64,000 nucleotides of DNA from Fulvivirga sediminis (lineage in GTDB: Bacteria; Bacteroidota; Bacteroidia; Cytophagales; Cyclobacteriaceae): positions 62,001 through 126,000 of the forward strand of contig NZ_JAESIY010000004.1 in the NCBI RefSeq assembly GCF_016757215.1. The letters are read 5' to 3'. The translations under genes and the position numbers were made by a program. Shown here piece by piece: positions 34,239 through 42,405 of the stretch; position 1 is the stretch's first letter; every line of letters starts with the position of its first letter. Under the pieces are notes generated by a model. It searched no databases, had not been told where the DNA came from, and was given only the letters and a program-made list of their open reading frames with translations.

Positions 34239-34314
34239 CAAAGCGTAAGTTCAATTTTCTGCTCACTGAGAACAGTTCTTTCATCTTTATACCAACTAGC
34301 ACACTTACGCTTTG
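34239..34314. repeat. perfect 12-base inverted repeat in the gap before the Gfo/Idh gene
   Basis: CAAAGCGTAAGT (34239-34250) is repeated inverted and perfect at 34303-34314, and the similarity continues for about 6 more bases outward with two or three mismatches. The 52-base loop contains a small palindrome (AGAACAGTTCT). The pair could be a large hairpin in the mRNA, a weak terminator or a regulator site; no T run supports termination. Confidence 0.4.
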
Positions 34315-34328
34315 GTTACATTTTCTAC

Positions 34329-35342
34329 TTATTTCAGGTACCACCCTTTTTCATTTTTCAATGTTTTGATGTTTAATATCTGATCTACTGTATATTTTTT
34401 TGCCTCCGACTTTCTTAACTGGTGAGACCATGGCACCCTCTTCTGTGGATGGTAGCCATTTCCATTATTTTGAAATTCAGCATAAAAGGCAGTGCGCTCT
34501 GCGGCTGGGTTAGACCAGTTATGCCACCCTTCTGGCAATATAAAGTCACCCAGGTTACAGTGAACAAACACGGTTTTAGCATACTGGCGCCAAGGCCTAC
34601 CCAAGTATACTTTATTCACATCTCTATCTGCTGTAAGGCCGCAGTCTAAAAAAACAAAACCATAAGGCACGTGCTGTGGCGTGGAAGCTGCCGTGATATA
34701 AGAATTGGATTTAGCATGAATTTGACATTTCTCAAAAACCACTGTAGCCTCCCCAAAAATAAAATCAGTGGTACCTTCTATGTAGCAGTTAATCAAATAC
34801 TGACGATTGCCCTCACCTGCAGCATAAAAAGTATCCTGATTACCCATCAGGTTACACTGCTTTACCACACAGCGATCAGCTTCTATGGCCAGTGCTACCG
34901 CTTGTCCTACAGGCCCTGCTGTATTTTCTATAGTCAAGTTTTCTAAAACGCAATCTCTGCCCTGAACCAGCATGGTTGGAGTGATGAAAGTACTATTTCT
35001 GCCTTTGTCTATTTTATCAAAATAATCATCATAAGTAATGATAGTGCTATCTCGATGCTCGCCCTGAATAGTGATAAGATTATTCCATGAGGGTATTTTC
35101 ACCTTTTCATGATAAATGCCTTTTTTCACATATATAGTAATGCGTTTATCAGGAAAAGCCTTAGCACTATTGATAGCTTCTTGAATGGTAGTATAGTCAC
35201 CAGAGTCATCTTTTGCCACAGTGATGTAGTAATCAATTTCTGCTGCTTTAGCCTTCATTGATTGTAAAAACAAAAGAGGAATCAATAGCAGAACTACTGT
35301 AAACACTTTACTTAGGCCTATACATTTTTCAAGAGTATTCAT
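34329..35342 (-). CDS. pectin methylesterase, CE8 (copy A)
   Basis: Removes methyl esters from homogalacturonan, so that lyases and hydrolases can act. The 337-residue protein has a long signal peptide (~1-33) and one right-handed beta-helix. The family's catalytic set is complete: Gln147 in GPVGQAVA, Gln169 and Asp170 in GNQDTFY, Asp193 in TTDFIFG, and Arg249 and Trp251 in YLGRPWR. No lipobox or type IX tail is seen, so the periplasm is likely. It is 24 bases after a CE12-like esterase in the same direction. The paralog at 40031-41077 has the same motifs. Confidence 0.94.
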   Translation of the reverse strand: MNTLEKCIGLSKVFTVVLLLIPLLFLQSMKAKAAEIDYYITVAKDDSGDYTTIQEAINSAKAFPDKRITIYVKKGIYHEKVKIPSWNNLITIQGEHRDSTIITYDDYFDKIDKGRNSTFITPTMLVQGRDCVLENLTIENTAGPVGQAVALAIEADRCVVKQCNLMGNQDTFYAAGEGNRQYLINCYIEGTTDFIFGEATVVFEKCQIHAKSNSYITAASTPQHVPYGFVFLDCGLTADRDVNKVYLGRPWRQYAKTVFVHCNLGDFILPEGWHNWSNPAAERTAFYAEFQNNGNGYHPQKRVPWSHQLRKSEAKKYTVDQILNIKTLKNEKGWYLK

Positions 35343-35366
35343 AATTCGATTTCTTTTACAATCAAT

Positions 35367-36161
35367 TTAAAAAGATTTATACTCCCATTGTATATTTTTC
35401 AAAGCATTGAACACCAATTGTGAAATTATCTTAGCTCCTTCAGGTTGAAAATGAGTATTATCGTTTTGTCCATCAGGGTAAGCTTCATATTTTCCTGCTG
35501 GTAAATTCATAAAATAATGCTCAGAAACATATTCCTGACCCTTTTTGCTAAAAGCATCCATAGAGAGCTGATTAAGGTCTATAAGCGGAACATCATATTC
35601 ATTAGCCACTTCTTTAGCAGCGTCAGGGTATTCTCCATGCACATTTTCCAGGTGCCCATTCTCCCAAGGATAGTTACGACAAACGGGAGTCAACACTATC
35701 GGAATGGCCTCTTTCTGTAAAGTCTGCTCTATGTAAAGACGCAAAAACTCCTTATAACCTTCTATGTCCACGTATCGCTCCGGCTTGTTTTCCGCAGCAT
35801 CATTATGACCAAACTGCATAATGACTACATCATTTTTCTTTAACTGCTTGTAGACACTCCTCCACCTACCTTCCTGAAAAAAGGTCCTGGTGCTTCTGCC
35901 TCCTCTGGCTCTGTCATCTACCACAGCACTATCGGCCTTTATAATGGAAATGCTGCTTAAGCTATCAGCAGTAACATAAGGCTGAAAAACTTGCCCCCAG
36001 CCCGTAACCGGATATCTGGTTTTCATATAATCTTTCCCTGGATCATAGTTATCAGCGTAATTAGCCACTGTAGAATCTCCAATAAGATATATGTGCACAA
36101 CATCATCTACAAAAAGCCATTGAGGCACTAACATTAAAATGAATGCTATACAAAATTTCAT
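35367..36161 (-). CDS. GDSL esterase, rhamnogalacturonan acetylesterase-like (CE12), copy A
   Basis: A 264-residue SGNH hydrolase with a signal peptide (~1-18). Block I is LIGDSTVANY with nucleophile Ser30, block II has the oxyanion Gly in ARGGRSTRTF, block III is QFGHNDA with Asn120, and block V is NDNTHFQPEG (~240) with Asp and His of the triad. The GDSTVA, GRS and GHND forms are those of rhamnogalacturonan acetylesterases (CE12), which take acetyl groups off pectin. It follows a close relative with the same blocks after only 3 bases. Confidence 0.9.
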   Translation of the reverse strand: MKFCIAFILMLVPQWLFVDDVVHIYLIGDSTVANYADNYDPGKDYMKTRYPVTGWGQVFQPYVTADSLSSISIIKADSAVVDDRARGGRSTRTFFQEGRWRSVYKQLKKNDVVIMQFGHNDAAENKPERYVDIEGYKEFLRLYIEQTLQKEAIPIVLTPVCRNYPWENGHLENVHGEYPDAAKEVANEYDVPLIDLNQLSMDAFSKKGQEYVSEHYFMNLPAGKYEAYPDGQNDNTHFQPEGAKIISQLVFNALKNIQWEYKSF

Positions 36162-36164
36162 CTG

Positions 36165-36905
36165 CTATTCTTTTAAATACGAGGCCAATTCAGGCACATT
36201 CTTTTTAATCTCTGCTACTACCAAATCTGCTACCCTAAAGGCTCCATAAGGTGACAAGTGAGTATCATCATCTCTACCTTCTGGCAATAATGGGTATTCT
36301 CCTGGTTTTATATGTAAGAAAAGCTTTTCTGAACCTTCTTCTCCATAAGTCATCAGCAATGCTTTGGTTTCTCGCTGCATATCTAGCAGAGGCACTTTCT
36401 CACTTTTAGCCACTTCTCTCACCACCTGAGGATACTTACCATGAGACTCCACAAACTCTCCTTGCTCATTGAATTTCCTTCTCACTATTGGGGTGGCTAA
36501 AATTGGCTTGGCTCCCTTGACTCTGGCATCAGCTATGTATTTTTTCAGGTTAGCGCGGTAAGCATTATCAGGGTCTGCATATCGGTTAGGATCATGCTCT
36601 TTCTCATCATTATGCCCAAACTCTATGATTACGTAGTCGCCCGGTTCTATTAATGACAAAACCTTATCCCAACGTCCTTCATCCATAAAGCTTTTAGTGC
36701 TTCTGCCATTTACAGCATGATTATCAACCTGTATTCCTTCTTTAAAATAGAGCGGAAAGACCTGTCCCCAACCTTTTTCAGGATTACCATCTTTATAAGG
36801 TTTATCGGCCACCGTGGAGTCTGCTACCAGAAAAATGGTAATATCATTTCCTTGCCAAAGGATACTCAAAGGCATTAAAAATATTAACAGTATAAAGCTT
36901 TTCAT
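36165..36905 (-). CDS. GDSL esterase, rhamnogalacturonan acetylesterase-like (CE12), copy B
   Basis: A 246-residue relative of the next gene, with a signal peptide (~1-17). Blocks: LVADSTVADK with Ser30 (Ala replaces the first Gly of GDS), VNGRSTKSF, EFGHNDE with Asn99, and RDDDTHLSPYG with the catalytic Asp and His. It is shorter than copy A by about 18 residues between blocks I and II. Two neighbouring CE12-like enzymes usually split work between acetyl positions or between polymer and oligomer; that is inference. It starts 6 bases after the GH28 stop. Confidence 0.9.
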   Translation of the reverse strand: MKSFILLIFLMPLSILWQGNDITIFLVADSTVADKPYKDGNPEKGWGQVFPLYFKEGIQVDNHAVNGRSTKSFMDEGRWDKVLSLIEPGDYVIIEFGHNDEKEHDPNRYADPDNAYRANLKKYIADARVKGAKPILATPIVRRKFNEQGEFVESHGKYPQVVREVAKSEKVPLLDMQRETKALLMTYGEEGSEKLFLHIKPGEYPLLPEGRDDDTHLSPYGAFRVADLVVAEIKKNVPELASYLKE

Positions 36906-36911
36906 GATTTT

Positions 36912-38642
36912 CTATTTTAGCTTCACTGCCTTTTTCTTCACCTCTTTACCTTTTACGATAGACTCCTCTTTCACCTCACTATTGGTAAAGCTTATTTTAT
37001 TGGATTGACTCCCTATCACAAGGATAGCTTGGTTAGAGTTACTTTCGAAAGAAAATTTATCTACCGCCACATTAGCACTGTTGTATATGGTAAGGGTCTT
37101 TCCCTTTTTATTGATTACTTTAACATTTTTGAGCTCTAGCTGATCTGCATCTATCATAGTGATGCCACTTTCAGCTTCCAAAAGGGCATTTTCTAATTTC
37201 ACGTTCATGAGTTTCATTTCGGGTAGGCCCTGAAACAGAGCAGCAGTACCAGACCCTGTAGCCACTATATTTTTCATGAAAATATTTTTAAAGGAAGGCG
37301 TTTCTACTGTTACCTCTACGGCAGGCACTTCTTCCGCAGCTATACCATCTTGTCCTTCTTCAGGTATGGGAGATTCTCCACCGTAAAACATATTGAAGCG
37401 AATAGCCTCAGTAGGAATATCGATCATATCAATATCAGAGATGTAAATATTCTCTACTACTCCGCCTCTACCTCTGGTGCTTTTAAACCTTAGGCCAACA
37501 TCCGTACCTATAAAAGTGCAGTGAGAAACTTTAAGATTTTTGACTCCTCCTGACATTTCGCTACCTACTACAAAGCCACCATGACCATGGTAAACGGTAT
37601 TGTATTTTATGATTACGTTCTCTGTAGGAATTGCCCTCTTGCGGCCATCTTCATTTTTACCTGACTTAATACAGATAGCGTCATCACCTACGTCAAAAGT
37701 ATTATTGTAGATAAGTGCATTTTTACAAGACTCCAAGTCAAGGCCATCTCCATTTTGAGAATACCATGGATTACGAACAGTAACATTTCTGATGATCACA
37801 TCTTCGCACATTAATGGGTGTAAATTCCAGGCGGGTGAGTTCTGAAAAGTAGGACCGTCTAAAAGTACTTTTTTGCAATGAATAAAACTGACCATTACCG
37901 GTCTTAGGAAATCCTTAATAGCTTCAAACTCAGCTCTGGTCTCAAAAGGAGGCACATTAAAGTTTTTAGTAAGCTTATTGGCCTTTTCATAGGCTTTAGA
38001 AGGATACCATACCTTTTCATCATCACTCAGCACTCCTCCAGACTTCACTAAAGCTTTCCATTGAGAAGGAGACATTTTATCCTTTTTCACAGGTCTCCAT
38101 ACGCCGCCAGAACCATCTATCACACCTTTCCCTGTAATGGCAATATTTTCCAGGTCTCTGCCCGAAATAGGAGATTGACACCGGTAAGTTTCCAGGCCTT
38201 CAAAGCTGGTGCCTATTACAGGATACTTACTTTTATCTTCACTGAAAATGATAAGGGCTCCCTGCTCTGTATGCAGATTGATATTGCTCTTGAATTCTAT
38301 AGGTCCTGTGAGCCAAATACCGTTAGGCACTATTACCTTGCCCCCACCTTTTTTTGCTACAGCTGCAATAGCTTTGGCAAAGGCTTCAGCATTATCAAAA
38401 AGGCCATTTCCTATAGCTCCATAATCAGCAATAGAAACCTTATTATCAGGAAAAGTAGGCTCTACCACCTTAGGCATATCAAACTCCACTTGATCATACA
38501 AGTCTTGTTCGGTTTGAGCCTGAGCTAGGGTACTAGCAGCCATGAGTGTAGCAGCTGCTAATAGCAAATTAACCATCCGCCGACTTAGCAAGCGGATGAT
38601 TATATTCGTATCTGAAATAGGTATTGAAAGTAGTTTAGTCAT
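36912..38642 (-). CDS. GH28 polygalacturonase
   Basis: Hydrolyses alpha-1,4-galacturonan. From the ATG at 38642 it has 576 residues: a signal peptide that probably covers residues ~20-43 (ends STLAQAQ), then a right-handed beta-helix of GH28. The four family motifs are complete: NGDG with Asn297 and Asp299, GDDAICIKSG with Asp320 and Asp321, YHGHGGFVVGS with His353, and the RFKSTRGRGG segment (Arg385, Lys387). A GTG three codons upstream is a poorer start. Whether it acts endo or exo cannot be told, but the ~60-residue insert with a Lys/Tyr-rich stretch near 200-240 suggests an exo-type or oligomer enzyme. It is 15 bases after DUF4861. Confidence 0.93.
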   Translation of the reverse strand: MTKLLSIPISDTNIIIRLLSRRMVNLLLAAATLMAASTLAQAQTEQDLYDQVEFDMPKVVEPTFPDNKVSIADYGAIGNGLFDNAEAFAKAIAAVAKKGGGKVIVPNGIWLTGPIEFKSNINLHTEQGALIIFSEDKSKYPVIGTSFEGLETYRCQSPISGRDLENIAITGKGVIDGSGGVWRPVKKDKMSPSQWKALVKSGGVLSDDEKVWYPSKAYEKANKLTKNFNVPPFETRAEFEAIKDFLRPVMVSFIHCKKVLLDGPTFQNSPAWNLHPLMCEDVIIRNVTVRNPWYSQNGDGLDLESCKNALIYNNTFDVGDDAICIKSGKNEDGRKRAIPTENVIIKYNTVYHGHGGFVVGSEMSGGVKNLKVSHCTFIGTDVGLRFKSTRGRGGVVENIYISDIDMIDIPTEAIRFNMFYGGESPIPEEGQDGIAAEEVPAVEVTVETPSFKNIFMKNIVATGSGTAALFQGLPEMKLMNVKLENALLEAESGITMIDADQLELKNVKVINKKGKTLTIYNSANVAVDKFSFESNSNQAILVIGSQSNKISFTNSEVKEESIVKGKEVKKKAVKLK

Positions 38643-38657
38643 GCAATTCACAGTATT

Positions 38658-39911
38658 TTATTGTGTAATGGACACCTGTACTGGCTTAGCCAGCTCTGCA
38701 GCGGTATCTTTCAGGTATTGAAGAAATTCTTCTTCTGTGGTAATGCCTCCATTCTCTTTTTCCCAGGCTGCCAAAAAGTAATAATCAACCTTTTTGCCTG
38801 TAGGTTTTAGCGTAACTATATGACTGAACTCATCTTCTTCAAAACTCATAAAATCACTGTTTGAGAAAAGCACGGCTATACCCAAGTTATCCTGATTTAA
38901 GCTTTGAGCTCCATACGTGGCCAGGTAGCCCCAACTATTAGCATCTCCCTCAGAAGAAAACAGTTTAGCATTTTCATCTTTATGTAAGCCTGTGGCAATA
39001 TTTTCTAATTCCTTTTCTAATTCCAGGTGCTCTTTTGAAAGGCGCGTACCCGCATGAATACTAATTACCGACTTTAGATCGAGATCTTTACCAGCCACTT
39101 TCCAACCGTAATAGTCTGTCTGTATTTCTGAGTACACATCGCCATTTTCTGAAATTTTACTGATAATGCTATCTGTTTCAGCCACTCGCATAGCTTTTCC
39201 TTCTTGGAAAGTAGCAATAGAGCCCACGCCAAGAGACTTACCTACTTTCAGCACGTCCATGCCCCAGTCATTAAAATTATGGTAAGAATCAAAGCCATCT
39301 TGCCCCACGTGCTGTAGCTCCATGTCTCTTCCTGTTTTACCGTATACGTCAGTAGCATTTCTCCAATCGAGATAAAACCTATATCCTACAAGATCAGACT
39401 CCCAGCCCGGACCTTCGTAGCGGATATACCAGGAATGATCTGTATGCTCATCTGGCTTTCTAAGAGAATCAACATTTTTGAAAGTGCCTCCTATATATTC
39501 TTTACCTTTCCATTCCCCACCTTCTTTAATAGAAAGTTCCGCTTGCGTTCTCTTAGTATAGTTATGTGTTCTGGCGCCTTCCTTGTCATACTCTACAGTG
39601 TATTCTTTTTTTGCACTTGCTGCTAACTCATCAATCACAAAGGCTAATCCTTTCTCTCCTTTTTCATTATACTGTGAAGGGATTTCAGTCTCTCCATCCA
39701 TAACCGTGAAGGCCTGATGATTAAAATCTGATGGCAGCTCACTCTCTTTAACCATAACCAGTACGCCTGTCCTATCAGCGGCAGTCGGATTAGCAACATT
39801 CACATTAAAAGAGAGCGCTTCTAAATCTGAGGTCTCTTGGCTCTCTTTTTTTGATGCGTTATTACACCCCAACAGCACTATAAACGATGCTAATATCAAG
39901 TTTCTTTTCAT
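38658..39911 (-). CDS. DUF4861 domain lipoprotein
   Basis: A 417-residue exported lipoprotein (lipobox LLGC, Cys16). The body matches the DUF4861 proteins that sit in pectin loci of Bacteroidota as I know them: an N-terminal beta-rich part (~30-110), then a segment with HSWYIRYEGPGWESDLVGYRFYLDWRN in pieces, DVYGKTG, and GQDGFDSYHNFNDWGMDVLKVG, which looks like a carbohydrate-active fold with conserved Trp, Tyr, His and Asp. No enzyme class is established to my knowledge. It lies between CE8 and GH28, so binding or processing of pectin fragments is the working guess. Confidence 0.8.
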   Translation of the reverse strand: MKRNLILASFIVLLGCNNASKKESQETSDLEALSFNVNVANPTAADRTGVLVMVKESELPSDFNHQAFTVMDGETEIPSQYNEKGEKGLAFVIDELAASAKKEYTVEYDKEGARTHNYTKRTQAELSIKEGGEWKGKEYIGGTFKNVDSLRKPDEHTDHSWYIRYEGPGWESDLVGYRFYLDWRNATDVYGKTGRDMELQHVGQDGFDSYHNFNDWGMDVLKVGKSLGVGSIATFQEGKAMRVAETDSIISKISENGDVYSEIQTDYYGWKVAGKDLDLKSVISIHAGTRLSKEHLELEKELENIATGLHKDENAKLFSSEGDANSWGYLATYGAQSLNQDNLGIAVLFSNSDFMSFEEDEFSHIVTLKPTGKKVDYYFLAAWEKENGGITTEEEFLQYLKDTAAELAKPVQVSITQ

Positions 39912-40030
39912 AGATAATTATTTTATAGGTTTAACTCGGAACCAATCGTAATTGGCATATTCTGAATAGTTGATTTTCTTATTTCACTGGTTAAGAATAG
40001 GTTTATAGTATTAAAATGCATGGAAGTCCT

Positions 40031-41077
40031 TCAATTCATTTCATTCTCCAGTTTATCTTTCGGATTCCAATCTCTAAATATTGTTTCCAGGTTGTACTTC
40101 TCCATCTGTGAGTCCGTAAGCTGGTGAGACCATGACACCCTTTCACCTCCAGCGCCAGGGCCTTTTGACTGATATTCTGCATAAAAGGTAGTTTGCTCTG
40201 CTTCTGGTTTATTCCAGTTATGCCAGCCTTCCGGCTTAATATGCTTGCCCATATTACAGTTTATAAATACAGTCTGCGCAAAAGGACGCCAAGGCCTGCC
40301 CAAGTAGACCGACTGCTCAGGAGCATTACCAGTGAGCTTACAGTTAATAAATACAAAGCCATATTCTGTATCGTCAAGCGTGGACGCAGCCGTAATATAG
40401 CTGCCTCCTTCTTTAGTGAAAACCTCACAATCTTCAAATACTGCAGTAGACCAGCCAAAAATAAAATCAGTAGTTCCTTCTATATAGCAATCCTTATAGT
40501 ACTGCCTGCTATCATCACCATGAGGATAGAGCGTATCTTGAAAGCCAAGGAAGCGGCAGTGATCAAAAATCACCTTGTCACCATCTACCCGAACAGCTAC
40601 TGCCTGCCCTACCGGACCTGATGAATTTTCGAAGGTGATGTTTCTGGCCATAAACCCATCTCCAAAAACATAAAAGCCCGAAGAACCAGAAGTGCCAATT
40701 TCTTCACCAAAAACATTCTTTTTGGCAGCATAAGCATCATAAGTGATAATAGTTTTCTTATTATCTTCTCCTAAAAAGGTAACATTAGTTTTAGATGCCG
40801 GAAGCACTAATTTCTCTTTATAAGTGCTTGGTTTTATAAGAATTATTGTCTCTTTCTTTCTCATATCTGGCACTGCATCAATAGCACTTTGAATGGTAGT
40901 ATAATCACCACTGCCATCAGCAGCTACAACAAAATCATACTTTATGGCGAGAACATTCGGCCTGAATTTAATATTGCCTTGATGTGCATTTTCAGAATTG
41001 AAATCATGCCCAGCCCTAGCTGAAAAGCCGTATGAAGATGTACTCAGAAGAAATACGAAAAACAAAAGTCTTTTCAT
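40031..41077 (-). CDS. pectin methylesterase, CE8 (copy B)
   Basis: A 348-residue pectin methylesterase with a signal peptide (~1-22). It has all the family's residues: Gln158 in GPVGQAVA, Gln180 and Asp181 in GFQDTLY, Asp204 in TTDFIFG, and Arg261 and Trp263 in YLGRPWR. It differs from copy A by an extended N-terminus and by a small insertion around 120-130 (FGEEIGTSGSSG). It lies 5 bases after GH105 in transcription order. The 119-base gap after it is the largest inside this run and holds a weak CCAATCGTAATTGG quasi-palindrome (39942-39955), perhaps an internal promoter. Confidence 0.94.
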   Translation of the reverse strand: MKRLLFFVFLLSTSSYGFSARAGHDFNSENAHQGNIKFRPNVLAIKYDFVVAADGSGDYTTIQSAIDAVPDMRKKETIILIKPSTYKEKLVLPASKTNVTFLGEDNKKTIITYDAYAAKKNVFGEEIGTSGSSGFYVFGDGFMARNITFENSSGPVGQAVAVRVDGDKVIFDHCRFLGFQDTLYPHGDDSRQYYKDCYIEGTTDFIFGWSTAVFEDCEVFTKEGGSYITAASTLDDTEYGFVFINCKLTGNAPEQSVYLGRPWRPFAQTVFINCNMGKHIKPEGWHNWNKPEAEQTTFYAEYQSKGPGAGGERVSWSHQLTDSQMEKYNLETIFRDWNPKDKLENEMN

Positions 41078-41082
41078 TTCAC

Positions 41083-42405
41083 TTACATTTTATCGTTTAG
41101 CTGATCATACCATAGAGATGCCATAATAAAAGGGCCTACCGCCTTGGGGTCATTATCTCTTTTGGTTTCATTAATATAATATTCATAAGTGCCGCTGCGG
41201 TAGGGGTCTCCGCCTAAACCTGCCACAGCACACACATTAGTAATGTTAATATTTCCGTCAGCACCTTCGGCTATAAACTCTTTTAATATGCCTTGATAAC
41301 CTGCTACCCCAGCTTGTACGTACTTCTCATCGATGTAACCTTTCGCGGTTCCTTTTAGCAAAAAGTAGCAAAACATACTTGAAGCAGAAGCCTCAAGGTA
41401 GTTACCTTCCTGCCCTCCTTTATTAAGCACCTGATACCACACGCCACTATTTTCATCCTGATACTTGACAATGCCTTGGGCCATTCTATCAGCTACCTGC
41501 AATATCATTTCTCTTTTGGGATGATCTTTAGGAAAATAGTCTAACACATCTACCAAAGCCATAGCCAACCAGCCCATACCCCTGCCCCAGAAATTTTCTG
41601 ACAACCCGGTTTCTTTATTGGCCCATTTCTGCTCACGGCTCTCATCCCATCCATGATAGTAAAGGACTGTTTCTGAATCATAATTATGCTTGTCTATGAG
41701 ATAAATCTGGTTAGCCACATGATCAAAAAGCTGAGGTTCATTGAAATTAACTGCATACTTGGCTAAGAAGGGAGATCCCATATAAATGCCATCTAACCAC
41801 ATTTGATGAGGGTAACGCTTTTTATGCCAAAAGCCTCCTTCTGAGGTTCTGGGGTGATCTTTCATTTGACTACGCAATGTTTCTATAGCTATTTTATAAT
41901 TTTCCTGGCCTGTTTCTTTGTATAAATCAATAAGAAACTTACCGGGATTCACTCTATCAATATTATAATCAGTAAGCTTATAGGTTTTAATTTCGCCTTC
42001 TTTATTGATCATAGAATCAGCATAAGATTTAGCATAGTTAAAGAACTTTTCATCACCTGTTTTCTTCCATACTTTAAGCATAGCTGAGCAAATAAGGCCG
42101 TGGGTATATTCCCATTTAGGCTTCGGCCTGAAGTCAAGATATTGGGGGTCTGGTGTGCGTTTCATTTCAGACTCAGCCATTAGCACTGCCATATCTGTAT
42201 GCTCTGCCTTAGTTGACTGTACTGGGCCGGAAGCCGTATGATCAGAGCTTTGAGCTGATTCTGATCGTGATCCTGAGCAGGAAATTAATGTAATTATGCC
42301 CAACCCCATGAAGGTAAAGGCTTTTAAAAAATAAAAACTCTTAGCCATCCGTTGTAAACGGGTTGCTCTCCAAAAATAAAATATAGCAAGGAATAGGTTT
42401 TTCAT
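41083..42405 (-). CDS. GH105 unsaturated rhamnogalacturonyl/galacturonyl hydrolase, lipoprotein
   Basis: Removes the 4,5-unsaturated uronate that lyases leave at the non-reducing end. The 440-residue protein has a lipobox (LISC, Cys43) after a long N-terminal leader; a second ATG at 42348 would give a normal length signal peptide. The (alpha/alpha)6 barrel has NIDRVNPGKFL with Asp150, and MWLDGIYMGSPF with Asp205, which matches the catalytic Asp of YteR. Its start overlaps the pectate lyase stop as ATGA, so translation is coupled. The product is fed to KduI. Confidence 0.93.
   Translation of the reverse strand: MKNLFLAIFYFWRATRLQRMAKSFYFLKAFTFMGLGIITLISCSGSRSESAQSSDHTASGPVQSTKAEHTDMAVLMAESEMKRTPDPQYLDFRPKPKWEYTHGLICSAMLKVWKKTGDEKFFNYAKSYADSMINKEGEIKTYKLTDYNIDRVNPGKFLIDLYKETGQENYKIAIETLRSQMKDHPRTSEGGFWHKKRYPHQMWLDGIYMGSPFLAKYAVNFNEPQLFDHVANQIYLIDKHNYDSETVLYYHGWDESREQKWANKETGLSENFWGRGMGWLAMALVDVLDYFPKDHPKREMILQVADRMAQGIVKYQDENSGVWYQVLNKGGQEGNYLEASASSMFCYFLLKGTAKGYIDEKYVQAGVAGYQGILKEFIAEGADGNINITNVCAVAGLGGDPYRSGTYEYYINETKRDNDPKAVGPFIMASLWYDQLNDKM

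Noticed and set aside
34211-34328. Intrinsic terminator in the CE8-Gfo/Idh gap
   Set aside because: The inverted repeat has a 52-base loop and no T run on either strand, so I list it only as a repeat.
36165-36905. GDSL copy B as a degenerate, inactive gene because GDS is ADS
   Set aside because: The nucleophile Ser, GHND Asn, Asp and His are all present; Ala for Gly before DS is tolerated in this superfamily.
39942-39955. CCAATCGTAATTGG as another LacI operator
   Set aside because: The arms are only five bases and the centre is two bases longer than in the good sites, so it does not fit the CAATCGATTG spacing.
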